Shown piece by piece: positions 22,991-35,237 of a stretch of DNA of 64,000 bases (the first letter of the stretch is position 1; the number at the start of each line of letters is the position of its first letter). Origin of the DNA: Aurifilum marmelostoma (Eukaryota; Ascomycota; Sordariomycetes; Diaporthales; Cryphonectriaceae); the NCBI GenBank assembly GCA_027559495.1, contig JAMXSV010000018.1, positions 310,001 to 374,000 of the forward strand, written 5' to 3'. A program made the position numbers and the translations under genes. The notes under the pieces are model-generated. The model was not told the origin of the DNA, ran no database searches, and saw only the letters and a program-made list of their open reading frames with translations.

Positions 22991-25311
22991 ATTTTTAAAT
23001 TTATTATAATTATATTAAATAATTTTTATATTAATTATAAATTAAAATTTATATTATTTTATTATTATTATTATTATTAAATAATAAATATTAAATTATA
23101 AGCTTATATAAAAAAATATATAAAATAAAATAGTTTTGAATTTTAATTTTTTATATATTAGAAATTATAGCTTTAATTTAAATATTTTATATATATTATA
23201 AATTTATATTAAAAATATTTAAAAAATAAATATTTTTTTAATTATATATTAATATTAAAATTTTATATATTAATATATATTTTAAAAATAAAAATAAAAA
23301 TAAAGAATTTAAAAAATAATTTATGCTTAGAAAGTTTTTTAATTTAATTTAATATTTTATTATTACTTATAAGCTAGAAGCTTAGCATTGCTTTTCTACT
23401 ATGCTTTATTCCTTCTATAGTAAATGCTAAAATTAATTGCTAGCTAAAAAGGTATTTATTTTTAAGGAATTTTTTTATATAGATTTATTATATAAATTGC
23501 ATACTTAAGTTAATGCTAAAAATTTTCTTTTTAATTTATAGGAAATTTTTACTTAGGACTTTTTCTGCTTTATAAATATCTTTCTATCAAGCTAAAGATC
23601 TTATATATTAATGCATCTATTTTTATATATAATATATATTTAAAAGCTAAAAAAGTGCAAAACTTAATAAAGAACTCTAGATCTAAAGGCCTTATTTAGC
23701 TTATTTAGCTTTTTTATTATTATATAAAAGATCTTTATATTTAATTTTATTATTTTTAAAAAAGTATAAATAGTAATAAAAATATTTTTTTATTACTATA
23801 TTAAATTAAAATATTATATCTATTATATATTATTTCATTAAAAATATTAAAATCTTTTATTATATATTATAAAGCTATATTAATATTTTATAATAAGCGC
23901 TTAAAGCTTTAATTTTAAATTAAATATTTTAATATTGCTTAATATAAAAATAAAATTATCTTCTTTCTTTTTATTTTTATTAACTTTATTAAGCTATTAT
24001 ATATTTTTAAAGATTATTTAATATAATAGCATTTAATATTCTTTTTTGCTTTTATATTGCTAATTGAACTTTAAAATAATAAATTATAAGCTAATCTTTA
24101 AGTAAAATTAGCTGCTTTTAATATCTTTAATTACTATCTTTATAGCTTATTATTATTTTTATATTATTATCTTTTTTTATACTTTATCTTTTTTAATAAT
24201 AGCATTTTTATGCTTTTTAATATAGTTTATTCTTTATATTTTAGCTTAATGCACCTTTTTCTTTAATTAGAAGATTTTATTGCTATAAATTATAAATTAT
24301 AAAGCTATTTTCTATTTTATTATTTAGATTTAATTTATATTTTTATAAATTTGCTTTAATATTCTCTTAAATTTTATTTAATATTTTCTTTCTTTTTTAG
24401 CTAATCTGCCTTTTAGAAGAACTATTTCTATAGCTATAATACTTAATATCTTTAAGCTTCTATATATATATTTAAAAATAGTAGCTTAGTATAATAATAA
24501 AGTAATTTAATAGCTATATATAAATCTTATATATTAATGCTAAGCAATAAGAAAGAAAAGTAATAAAAGATATTTTAAAGTGCTTAATATTTTTTTATTT
24601 ATTTATTAAATTATAAAGAATAAAGTTTGTAAGTTATTAGCTAAAAATTTATTCTCTTAAAATTATTAATAATATATATTTTTATAAATATAAAATTAAT
24701 TATTAGCTAAATAATATTAATAATAAAGATAGAAAATAAAATAAGAAATATATTTATAAAGCTTTTAATATAAAATTATATCTTATAAAGCTTAAAGTTA
24801 CTATAATAAATATTATTAAAAAGGATCTAATAATATCTTACTTTAAGCTATTAAAATAAATTTATATTTATTAACTAAAGAAAATATATAAAGTAAAAAG
24901 ATAAAAATATTATAAAGAATATTAAAGCAAATATAGTAATTTAGAATCTTAAAATGCTATAATACTCTAAAAAGTTATTAATAATTAAATAATAATATAT
25001 TTATTTAATATTATTAAATATATTAATTAAAAGCTATTACTTTAAAGTTTACTTTTTAATATTAATTAAATTTTATATTACTATTAATATTAAACTATCT
25101 TCTTAAGCAAATATACTAACTTTTTAAAGTTTATATAATAAGTATAATAAGTGATTATTAAAATATTAGATTTAGTCTATTATTATATAAATATTTATAC
25201 TATAAAGTTTTATATTAAATTTAGCTCTAAAGCAAATATTATTATTTAGGCTATATAGAGCCTAATTTAAATATAGTAATTGAAAAATCTAAAAGATATA
25301 GCATATAAGAT

Positions 25312-25581
25312 TATAGCTTTGCAGTAGTAGAGATGAAATAAATAATAAGCAATTAGTTCGAACTCTTTATTATTAAAATTATATAGCACTATTTTTACTG
25401 GCAAATTTATAGGCTATAATAATATATTAAATATAATTGAATAAAATACTAATATAATTACTAGATAGGGTTAGTAAGGCAGAGGTTTAAATATTTAAAG
25501 ATATTAATTTATATAAATTAATAGCAAATTTATATTTGGATGAGAGGGAATCTAAGGCAGCAGCAGGCTATATCTATAATA
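25312..25581 (-). repeat. Diverged Gypsy-C-family LTR, probable subfamily
   Basis: About 270 bp aligning end to end with the 268-bp LTR (TAGCACTATTTTTACTGGC, TAGATAGGGTTAGTAAGGCA, GGCAGCAGCAGGCTATATC, terminal CTATAATA), but with a replaced stretch in the middle. The boundaries are approximate. Confidence 0.5.
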
Positions 25582-25658
25582 ATAAATATATATAAGAATA
25601 TATTGCTATTTTTTTTAATATTTTAATAGTTATATAAGTTATAGTGCTAAAGTTAATA

Positions 25659-26014
25659 TATTAATAACCACTATACCCTATATAGTAATATAAGATATAG
25701 TTACATAAGCATCTAACTACGTAAGCTGATTTTATAAATAGAAGTTGCTGGAATATTTAAGAAATAGCAAGGTAGCGAAAGTAAAAAGCTTATTGTAATA
25801 TATGTTTCTCCTTAGCACTCTTAAGGGAATAAGTAATATATAGAAATAAAACGCTTATTTCAAATAACTAATAAATGCTTATAAATTAAAGCTATTGTTT
25901 AGAAATTAATAGCTATAAAATATTCGAGAAACCTAGTATAGAAAAGATATATATATTTGCTTTCCCTTCTCTATTTCTAAGGAAGGAAAAGAAAGAATAA
26001 TAATAAGGATAACA
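25659..26014 (+). repeat. Possible solo LTR, less RIP-mutated
   Basis: About 356 bp with clearly higher GC than its surroundings. It has an apparent TATA box (TATAAATAG) and poly(A)-type AATAAAAC, and ends in GGATAACA like a retroviral LTR. A matching target duplication was not found, so boundaries and identity are tentative. Confidence 0.4.
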
Positions 26015-26241
26015 ATATAGTAATAATTAACCCTTCTTACTATTCTTCTTCTAAAAAGGCTTTCTAAGTAATTATCTAAGCTAATTACCTAATCCCTTAA
26101 TCCTTAAAGGACCTTATAGTCCTTTAAGAGCATAATAAGTAAATAAGTGCTTATATTAAATCTAGTAAGATAAATATTATTATTAAAGCTATATATAGCT
26201 TAATTTAAATATAGCTATTGCTTAAAAATATAATATGCAGA

Positions 26242-26246
26242 AATAG
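26242..26246 (+). other. Target-site duplication AATAG, left side of Gypsy-A
   Basis: AATAG here is repeated at 40563-40567 directly after the 3' LTR, marking the integration of Gypsy-A. Confidence 0.8.
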
Positions 26247-26289
26247 TATTATAATCTATTTAATATGCAGGTTATAAGAAAAGCATAGC
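26247..26289 (+). repeat. Gypsy-A 5' LTR, left fragment
   Basis: 43 bp matching the start of the 3' LTR at 40172 (TATTATAATCTATTTAATAT versus TATTATAATTTATCTAATAT). It ends in ATAGC, the site used by Gypsy-B. Confidence 0.78.
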
Positions 26290-26746
26290 TATAATGAGCA
26301 CTATAGTATTGATAACAATAATCCGGATATATAAGGGGTTTGTGCTAGCAAGAGCAATGCTAAGTTTCTCCTTAAGTATAGAATATAAGATTAGTCGTAA
26401 CTATAACTGCACTGCAATGCTTACTGCCTTTAAAGCTACTAAATTAGTATAATCTAATGCTTAGATTAATAACTAAAAAGCTATATATAAAAATCTATCT
26501 ACTAGTAGTAATAATTATAATTATATATTCTATTCTTTAGTAAGGCTTATCTAAATTATTTATAATTTTAATAATCTAGGCTTATTAGATTACTTAATAA
26601 TCTAATAATCTATCTCTATTAACCTTAATCCTTAATTATATAATCCTATCTTTTTGTTCTATAGATAAGTATTAAACTTTCTATACTATAAAGTTTGCTT
26701 TAGATAGCTCCTATATCCTATATTTTAATTATTGCAGATTATAATA
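26290..26746 (-). repeat. Gypsy-B 3' LTR (457 bp)
   Basis: Direct copy of 33347-33803 with many transition differences. It starts TATAATGAGC and ends GATTATAATA on the plus strand, derived from TGTTATGA ends. Confidence 0.88.
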
Positions 26747-26899
26747 TTATTTTCCTCTTATTAATTATTATCTTAAATAATCTTTTATATATTTTTTCCT
26801 ATATTCTTTTATTATTATATTATACCTTTCTAATTTATTATATTGAGTAGAGTTAATAAATCTTAAGCTCTTAAATCTTATTCTTGCAAGATTAAGGAA

Positions 26900-27460
26900 T
26901 ATAAAAGTTTGCTTTCTGCTATTCTTTAAAATTCTTTTACTATGCCTTCTTATTCTTTTTGTAAAGATTATAGCATTTCTTTTTGCTAAGTTTCCCCTTT
27001 AGATTTATTCTACTGCGCTAAATATATTTATTTTAATTGCTTATATTATAATATTTAAAGTATTAGTCTATTTAAGCTTTAGAAAATCGCTGCTTAGCAC
27101 TAGAAGCTAAAGAATAAGCTATAAGCTGCTAAGGAAAAAGTGCTTTATTTGCAGAAATAGAAATAGATATAGTTTAATAAGATAATGCGCGCTATATATT
27201 AAGGAATTAATAATATAGAAGAGCTAGATTATATAGAGGCTAAGAAGGAGCATTGCTATGCTTCTAAAGTAGTGCAAGAGGTAGTTTCTAAGAAAATAGT
27301 TATTTCTGCTAAAGTTCCTAACTTTAAGAGATTTAATTAGAATTTTATAGATATAGGAAATGCTATAGTAGATTAGTCTGGGTTTTTAGCTAAAGGGTTG
27401 CCTGCTGCAGCCTCTAGTTCTTGCTTTAGGGCAGAAAGGTCTGCTAAAGAGGCCTTTTAA
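26900..27460 (+). pseudogene. Gypsy-B antisense accessory ORF (Cys-rich plus coiled-coil), degraded
   Basis: Plus-strand frame opposite to the pol genes of Gypsy-B, ending at TAA 27458-27460. Reading through RIP-type stops gives a cysteine segment with two CX2(C)X4C units (CKD-Y-SISFC and CAK-Y-IYFNC, Tyr where TGT has become TAT). A charged, coiled-coil-like stretch follows (KLKNKL, AAKEKVLYLQKQK), then GINNIEELDYIEAKKE and an Ala/Ser-rich tail. The same arrangement occurs in Gypsy-A on the strand opposite its pol. It resembles the zinc-cluster plus coiled-coil proteins found widely in filamentous fungi near repeats; a function is not known to me. Confidence 0.65.
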
Positions 27461-27539
27461 ATTATAGCCCTATTTATTGCTATTCTAGTTTCTAAATTAA
27501 CTAATATATTTCTAATTATTCTAGTTATTATTTCTTAGT

Positions 27540-27845
27540 TTATTTCTTAAATTAGTATTTTGCAAATTATTTTAGTATATTAATAAGATTTTCTAGTTCT
27601 TTCTATAAGTTTTTGCTTAAAGAGTAATCTTTTTATTTAACTAAATATTTTAATATATTATTATATCTTTTATACTTAAGGATTCTTTTAATTTTATATT
27701 TTAGTTTATTATTTTTAACTTTTATATTATTATTAATCTTTATATTCTTTAATGCTAGCTTAAGTAGCAAAATATAGAAAATTAGATATATTTTTATACT
27801 ATAGGGAAATATAAGTTTATAATTAATTAGTAAAGTTTTTTGCAA
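27540..27845 (-). pseudogene. Gypsy-B integrase C-terminus and chromodomain
   Basis: A surviving 70-codon minus-strand frame (27633-27845) reads FPYSIKIYLIFYILLLKLAL, matching the integrase C-terminal LPxxxKIHPVFHVSLLEPA, followed by KYKIKRILKYKRYNNILKYL, matching a chromodomain start (YEVERIL...YLVKW). Its length alone would make it look like a small gene, but it is a retrotransposon fragment. Confidence 0.85.
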
Positions 27846-29059
27846 AATTTTAAATAAATTAAGCTTTTTATAATTAAGCTTATTATTAAATCTCTTTATT
27901 TTAATATTTTATTAAAAAAAATAAATCTTATCTTTTTTCTTAAAAATTAATTCTTTAATTCTTTTAGTATTAATATATCTTATTATTTATTTCTTAATAA
28001 ATGCAAGTTTTTGCTATAAGTTCTTATAAATTTTCTAAATCCTTTAAGCTTTTTTATTTACTGCTTTTATATTTATCTTTAGCAATACTTTATAATATAT
28101 TATAGAGTTATATTTATATATTATATAAAATAGTAATATCTTTATTATATTTATATTTATACTATTATATATAAATTATATTAATAGCAATAATTTAATC
28201 TAATTATTCTATTTATAATTAATATAATAATATAGATATTATTTTAAAATCTAATTTATATATTTTATCTATTTATTTATTTATAAATAAAATGCTATTA
28301 ATATCTTATAAGCTGCTTTAAGCTGCTTTATAAATAAGATTTAGAAGTTTAATATAAACTTTCTATTCCTATTTAAGATAATTTCTTATAATATATTATA
28401 ATTAGCTATAATTATTTTAAAAAATATATATAAAATCTTTTACTATACTACTTTTCTTATATAGTAGAAAGTAAATATATTTGCTTAATTTATAAACTAT
28501 TATTAAAATATTATTAAATTGCACTTTAATTAAGAATTTTTATAAAAGAAATAGCTTAATAATAAAATTTAAGCTAGCTAATTATTAAACTAAACTTAAT
28601 ATTAATAGAAAATAAAATAATTTATAAAGCTTATATTTTTTTATCTTATTTTTCTTATAGCTATTATAATTCTATAAGAGATTCTTAACTTTCTTCTTAA
28701 AGCCTAGCAAATTCTAGTATCTTAAAATTTATATTAAAGTTGCTTTAACTCTTTAATATTTATATACTAAAGTATTATATATATTCTAAATATATTAATC
28801 TTTTTTTTAGAATTATATCTTCTAAATTCTTACTTATTTAATTAATTTTAAGAATAATATTTAGCTCTTTATATATATTAATAAAATTTCCTTTTTTATT
28901 TATTATAAAGATATTCTAGATTTCTTTTATAATTTTATTTTAGTAATTAAACTATTTATTAAAAGCATTTACTTTAATATTCTTTTTCTTTTAAATATAA
29001 ATAATTCTAAAATTAAATTATAATAAATACTCTATTTATTTTACTTATTATCTATTAAA

Positions 29060-29330
29060 TATTTTTATTATAATAAATATAGTAAAATTCTTATAATTAG
29101 AGAATATCTTAATTTAATATTTTATGCTAATAAGATATTATTCCTATTTCTTAAATGCTTTTATAATAGCTATAAATTTCTTATTTAATATTCTATATTA
29201 TAATTCTAGTTTATTAAGCTTTTTTAAGAAATTAGCAATTAGCTTTAGCTATTTCTTTTTATTATACTAGTTAAGTTCTGCTTTAATAGCAAAATCTAAT
29301 ATATTTATATATAATTTAAGTTCTTTACTA
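29060..29330 (-). pseudogene. Gypsy-B RNase H remnant
   Basis: The minus strand reads LDFAIKAELN...KLIANFLKKLN...ILNKKFIAIIKAFKK, a RIP-mutated form of the Gypsy RNase H block (ASDFAIGAxLSQ...HPIAYxSRKLxPAExNYxIxDKEFLAIVxAF). Confidence 0.85.
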
Positions 29331-29749
29331 AAATCTAGTTTTTTGCAAACTAAATCTTTTAATATAAAGTTCTTAACTTTATTAAATACTTATTACTATT
29401 TTTTAGCCTAAAGAAATAGTATTTTCTTTTTAGTAAATTTTATAAAAAGCTTAATTACTTTGCTATAATCCTTAATAAACTATTAATAGAAATTAATATA
29501 TTTAAAAAATGCTTTAATATTTATAAGATTTTTAAATACTAGCTAATTTTTAATTACTTAAATCTTATTCTTCTATATATAAATTATTTTTAGCTTAAAA
29601 ATATATCTAAAATAATTTACTTTTTAAATATAGAAATAATATTTTATAAATTTTACTAATATCTTAGCATTTTATAGTATTTATAATATAATTTATATAT
29701 ATTACTTATATATTTTAAAGTTTTTTAAATAAATAAGAATATTATTTAA

Positions 29750-30240
29750 GTAAGTAATAATAAAAATATTAAAAAATTTGCAAAAAATATAATTAATTAT
29801 ATATTAAAATATAGCTAATATATTAATTAATTTAAAGAATATAATATAATACTTATAATATTTATAATAAGTTATAAAAGCTATTTTCTACTTATTATCT
29901 TTCTTAATTCTAATATAATAGTATTCTTTCTTAAGATTAAATGCTATAAATTATTATATACTTTATATTCTATTTTATAGTTTATTACTTTTTAATAAGA
30001 AATAATAATTCTTAATTATAATATTATTAAGTTATTTAAAGTTTATATATAGCCTAAGCTTGCTATTTTTCTTAAATATAAAGAGAATTAGATATTCTGC
30101 TAAAGAGTATAATTCTCTAATATATTCTCTCTTAAAGTCTTTATCTAAATACTTTTTAAGTACTTTAAGTTTTGCTTTATTTAATTTATAGATAGGGAAA
30201 AACCTTAATTCTATTTCTTCCTTAAAAGATATTTTATAAT
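29750..30240 (-). pseudogene. Gypsy-B reverse transcriptase remnant
   Basis: The minus strand reads FPIYKLNKAKLKVLKKYLDK, then FKREYIRELYSLAEYLILFI, KKNSKLRLYINFK and IIIKNYYFLL. These correspond to the Gypsy RT N-terminal motifs up to the primer-grip region (GPxYxLSxxEL..L+xYLxxxL..GFIRxSxSPxxxPxLFVKKxxGxLRxCVDYRxLN). Confidence 0.87.
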
Positions 30241-32392
30241 TAAATTAAGTTTTATTAAGAAGTAATTCTTTATACTTTTCTAAGAATAATCTAATAAAAT
30301 TATAATATTTTTATAATATGCTTTTAAATTTTTTTCTAAATCCTATATTAGCTTTTATAATCTGCAAGAAAAGTATATATTATTAAATATGCTTTTTTTG
30401 CTAACTAATAATCCTTTATATAGCTAAACTAGAGATCTAAGCAAAATACTTTAAGCTAAACTAAACTATTAATTCTATTATTCTAGCGAATTTTCTTTAT
30501 AATTAATAAGATTATAATTAGTCTTTTGCTTTTATTACTTTAGAGTAAGCCTCTTATTATAGAGTTCTACTACTATTATTATTTTAATCTGCTAATAATC
30601 TAGCATTCTATTAATTGCACTATTACTAGATTCTTCTTTATAAGCTATTAAAATAATTATATTTCTATTTTTCTATCTTTCTAATTTAAAGGTATATATA
30701 GATAAACTATTTAAGCCCTTTTAACTTAAGATATACTTAGTAATTAATTTCTGCCTTATATCTTTAATTATAATCTTCTTATTAGGTATAGCTTGCTTCT
30801 ATAAAATCTAGCTAGTAATTTAATTAATTTAAGAATTATACTTCTTAAGCTAAGAAAGTTCTAATATTAGCTTATATTATATTATATCTATAATATTAAA
30901 GGATATATATATTATAAAATTATAAATTATAATAAAAAGATAATTAGTTTGCTAGTTTATTATATCTTAATTATATACTATAAGCTATTCTTCTATAGTG
31001 CTAAGAGTATAGAATTATTCTTTCTATTTCTATAGTAATTATGCTTAGTTAATAATCTTAAGAGATATAAAGTTTCCTTATATGCTATTATTTAATAATA
31101 TGCTATACTATTATTTATAAATTTATACTTAAAGTATAATATATAAGTAATTATTTTTAGTAATTATATAAAGAGATCTTTCTTCTAGTATAAGAATTAA
31201 TTATTATCTCTTTATAAGCAATTTTAATTATTTAAGGCTTTTTAAGCTTTATATACTACTACTTAGGCTAATTATTTAGCTTATTATTGCTTATACTTAT
31301 GCTTCTTTTAATTATTTTTTTATTAATACTAGTTTTATAATTTTTTATTAGTATAAATAATATAATAAATCCTTTTGCATTATTATTATCTTACTTTCTT
31401 ATTAATATATTTTTTAAAGCAATTCTTTAATAGTTTAATATATATATTATAATATTTTATCTAGAATATTTTTTAAAATTTTAATTCCTTTTTATTATAA
31501 AATTAAATAATTTATTCTAATTTGCATACTAAAAATTATTTATATTTAACTTTCTTCTAAAAGTATTCCTTATAATTATATATAATATAGAAGATTTATA
31601 TATATTTATAATACTTATAATAATTAGATTAAATTCTTATATTTTCTTTTTTAAGAAAATCCTAAAGCTAAAAATATATAAATATAAATACTTTCTTAAG
31701 ATTTAATTTATATATAAGATATTTAATATTTATAAGCTCTAAATTTTATTTAATGCTTATAAAGAAATTCTATATTTTCTTTAGCTTAATTATATTATTA
31801 TTATCCTTATTCTCTATTTAAATAATAAGTTTTAGTAAATTATCTAATTACTTATTCTATAATTCTTTTTTTTTAGTATTATATTAAAAGAGTATTTATA
31901 TCTTAAAATTAATATTATTACTCCTCTTATTACTAATTTAAAGAAAGGGGTATTTAAGATTATAAATATCCTTATAATTTAATACTTATTATATTATCTA
32001 ATAATTATAAGAAAAATACTTTAGATTTTCTTCCTTATTTATAATATAAAGGGAATTTAAAAGGTTAAATAAATAATTAGAATTATTTTAATTAAGAACT
32101 TAATTATATAAAGATTCTTTCCTTTCTATTATAACTTATCTTTTTTTTTAGAAATCTTAAGAAATTACTTAAAGCCTTTTTTCTCTAAGAAATATATTAA
32201 GCAGTAATTATTATAGTAGGCTATCTAATTAAGGAAAGTATGCTAGAATATACTATCTAATATTTGCTTTATAAGATAGCTTTAATTCTAGTATTTTAAT
32301 TATTCCTTTTCTATAATATTTGCTTATTATCCCTTTATATAGCTAGCTTATTATTCTTTTAGAATAAGTTGCTATCTTTTCTTTCTTAATTA

Positions 32393-32437
32393 GCAATAAT
32401 TTCTTATAAAATATTCGAATTTACTATAATTATAGCA
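32393..32437 (-). pseudogene. Gypsy-B gag zinc knuckle, RIP-damaged
   Basis: The minus strand reads CYNYSKFEYFIRNY. The retroviral CX2CX4HX4C knuckle is recognisable with the second Cys, the His and the last Cys each changed to Tyr by G-to-A (TGT/CAT to TAT) mutation. It marks the C-terminal part of gag. Confidence 0.8.
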
Positions 32438-33346
32438 CTTAATTTTATTACTGCTTCTATTTATAGCATTTAGTTCTATAAGTTCTAAATAGGTTATTTC
32501 TTTATAGGCTATACTAAATTAATTCTAGCTTTGCTATTTTTTAGAATATTAATACTTCTTTCTAGAATTGGCTATTGCTTAGAAAATCTATATAATTTAG
32601 CTTTTCCTTTATTTCTTAAATTATTATTTATATTATTTATTATTAATTTTAATAGCTAATATAATAAAATTTGCAAGTTTTATAGATTATTTTGCTTTAG
32701 TAAAATTATTTTTAACTTTATTCTTAAATCTATTATAATACTATATAATAAAAGCTGCATTATTTTACTAAAGATAAGAAAAGGCTTTGCAAAACTTTAT
32801 AATATACTTAGCTGCTAATTTAGTCTATTTAAGCTTAAAAAGCTTTTATTTAGCTTTATATTATTTATTTATATTATTAAAAATATTCTTAAATACTTAT
32901 TTTATATTATTAAAATTCTTAAAAATATATTTAGTATTATTCTTTTGCTTAGATTTATTAAACTTAAAGTAATTTCTAAAGATAAGCTTAAACTAAGTAA
33001 GAGCATTTCCTATAAGGCAATATTCTATAAAGATAATCTTATTCTATTTATTGCTAAACTTCTTCTTCTTATAATAAAAGTAAGCTTTATATTAGATAAA
33101 GAATGCCTAAAGAGTATAATATTTGCCTTTATAAGGTCTTAGTATCTTTATTTTATAGTAAAATTTCTTTATAACTATTTTTTATTTTTCAAATTTTTTA
33201 ATATAATTAGTAAGCATTATAATCTACTTAGCAAGATTAATAGTACTGCTACTAGCAATAGATCTAATTAGGATTTAGAGTATTATTATATTCTATAGTA
33301 CTTAAGGGAAAAATACTAAATTATTCTTAAATATAAATTATTAAAA

Positions 33347-33803
33347 TATAATAAGCATTATAGTATTAATAATAATAATTTAAATATATAAAGAGTTTAT
33401 ACTAATAAGAGCAATGCTAAGTTTTTCTTTAAATATAAAATATAAAATTAATTATAATTATAACTATATTATAATGCTTACTGCCTTTAAAGCTACTAAA
33501 TTAGTATAATCTAGTGCTTAAATTAATAACTAAAGAGCTATATATAAAGATCTATCTATTAGTAGTAATAATTATAATTATATATTTTATCCTTTAGTAG
33601 GGCTTATCTAAATTATTTATAATTCTAATAATTTAGGCTTACTAGATTACTTAATAATCTAATAATCTATCCCTATTAACCCTAACCCTTAGTTATATAA
33701 TCCTATCTTTTCGTTCTGTAGATAAGTATTGAACTTCCTGCGCTACGGGGTTCGCCTTGGGTAGCCCCTGTGTCCTATATCCTGATTGTTGCGGGTCATA
33801 ACA
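33347..33803 (-). repeat. Gypsy-B 5' LTR (457 bp)
   Basis: Plus-strand end is GCGGGTCATAACA. About 110 bp near its right end (33690-33800) are almost free of RIP and keep several CpG, unlike the partner LTR at 26640-26746. It contains TAACCCTAACCCTTAG at 33677-33692. Confidence 0.9.
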
Positions 33804-33808
33804 ATAGC

Positions 33809-34125
33809 ACGATAGCTACTTAAAATAGATTCTATAAATCCCGAAAATAGACTTATAAAAGCTAAGCATTTAATGCATTAGTATAGAACTAAGTAATGCA
33901 GAATTATATAACTAATATTAGAATTATAAGGGATAATAATCTAAATAATTAGTTATTTAAGTTATAATAATTTGAAAAAACTATATATATAAGAATATAT
34001 TTATTACTACCTAAATACATTATAATATATAGCTCTTTAGTTACTAATTTAAGTATTACTTTCTATATAAGTAATAGCTTTATTGCTAATAATATATTAT
34101 AGAGAATTTAAGAATTATTTCTATA
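33809..34125 (+). repeat. Gypsy-A 5' LTR, right fragment
   Basis: Colinear with 40217-40562 (GATAGCTACTTAAAATAG versus AATAGCTACCTAAAATAG at the left, AGAATTATTTCTATA versus AGAATTATCTATA at the right). The 3' copy is about 30 bp longer because of a small internal duplication near 40370. Confidence 0.82.
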
Positions 34126-34369
34126 TTCTTTAAAATATACTTTAATATTAATTACTTAATATATATCTTTTTATACTTATTATACATTCTAATTATAGTA
34201 ATGCTTATTATATTTTAATTACTCTGATTTAAATATAATCTAGTATATTTCTTTTTAAACAATATAAAAATATAATATCTCTTTTACCTCTAATCTCTTT
34301 TACTATAAGCAGGGCTTGAATTAATATAAAATTATAGCAAATTATTAGTACTTTATAAGCTTCTATTTA

Positions 34370-34905
34370 AAATTCGAAAATTTAGAAGAAAATTTAATTA
34401 AAATTTATAAAATAAATAAGCTAATTTCTTCTAAATCTAAGAATATTCTTTAAGCTTTTATTATCTAGTATAAAGCTTACTTTCTCTACTATTTAGCGCA
34501 ATTTATTAAAGAAAGCAAAAAAGTAATATTTATAAGAATTTAACTAAAAGGTAATGCTTTTACCTAATCTAAATTTTTATTGCAAAACTATTTTAATAAT
34601 CTTAGTATTTTCTAAAATTATAATAAAGAAATTAAAGCTATTTTTCACTTATTTAAAAGCTTTAAAAAGGCACTTAAGAATATTTTTAGCAATTTAAATA
34701 AGAAATATAAAGCAAAATAAAGTTTTAGAAATCTTAAGTAGATTAAAGCTATATTAAATTATATAGCTAAATTTAAGCAATTTATTAAAGAGATTAGTTA
34801 AGAAAATAAAGCATTAATATGTTAATTTTAAAAAGATATAAAGAATAAAATAAAAAAAGATTTTATAAAATAAATTAACTTAATAATTTATTTAAGAACA
34901 ATAAT
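34370..34905 (+). pseudogene. Gypsy-A gag remnant
   Basis: The plus strand reads NYIAKFKQFIKEISQENKAL, followed by KDIKNKIKKDFIK. This fits Retrotrans_gag (YxxxFxxLxxxxxWxxxAlxxxFxxGLKxxIKDxL). Stops sit at codons one transition away from Trp or Gln, as expected of RIP. Confidence 0.75.
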
Positions 34906-34972
34906 AATTTAATATTGCTATATAATACAAATTAAACTATTTATATAAAGATATTCTTGTAAAGCAAATAGC

Positions 34973-35237
34973 TATTACGGTAGCAGCTAGAGGGATAGAT
35001 AGATAGCAAGCAGGCGGTTTGGATTCTATTAGCTATAGACTAATAAGCACTATCCTCAGGCAGGTATAGGCTGGATAATTAAGATATAGCTTAAAGAGCT
35101 ACGATATAAAATAGGTAGAAAAGGCGGGCAGGGCAGAGATTTTATCTAAAGCGGGGTTATGTGTTCTAACCCTAACCCTTAGGTCCTCTCCAGGCTAGAG
35201 AGGGAATCTAAAGCAGCAGCAGGCTATATTTATAATA
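34973..35237 (-). repeat. Solo LTR of Gypsy-C family inside Gypsy-A
   Basis: 265 bp with ends TATTACGG and TTTATAATA. Target duplication ATAGC at 34968-34972 and 35238-35242 is perfect. It is noticeably less RIP-mutated than the host element, keeping CpG and intact CTAACCCTAACCCTTAGG. Confidence 0.9.

Larger units (their letters stand above)
22991..26241. repeat. Degraded repeats shared with 40.6-43.9 kb
   Basis: Contains an inverted match (23390-23560) to the segments at 41430-41780 and 43490-43850, and a direct match (about 24260-25230) to 41765-42640. The coding origin is not readable. The right part is the sequence into which Gypsy-A inserted; it resumes after 40,567. Confidence 0.55.
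26290..33803 (-). mobile_element. Gypsy-B: Ty3/Gypsy chromovirus nested in the Gypsy-A 5' LTR
   Basis: Minus-strand LTR retrotransposon of 7514 bp. LTRs 33347-33803 (5') and 26290-26746 (3') are both exactly 457 bp. The target duplication ATAGC is at 26285-26289 and 33804-33808. A purine tract (complement of 26747-26760) precedes the 3' LTR. In minus-strand order it holds gag with a zinc knuckle, reverse transcriptase, RNase H, integrase C-terminus and chromodomain, then an oppositely oriented accessory frame. All are RIP-degraded. Confidence 0.9.

Noticed and set aside
25654..26019. Target duplication for the possible solo LTR at 25659-26014
   Set aside because: Left TAATA and right ATATA do not match for the chosen ends, so the boundaries were left tentative.
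27633..27845. 70-codon minus frame as an independent gene
   Set aside because: Its sequence is the integrase tail plus chromodomain of Gypsy-B; it is open only because RIP left no stop there.
32787..33142. Two small plus-strand frames (61 and 65 codons)
   Set aside because: Leu/Ile/Lys-only composition within the gag side of minus-strand Gypsy-B; shadows of degraded coding sequence.
35167..35182. Telomere repeat tract (CCCTAA)
   Set aside because: Only two units, always at the same position inside LTR copies; not a telomere end or interstitial array.
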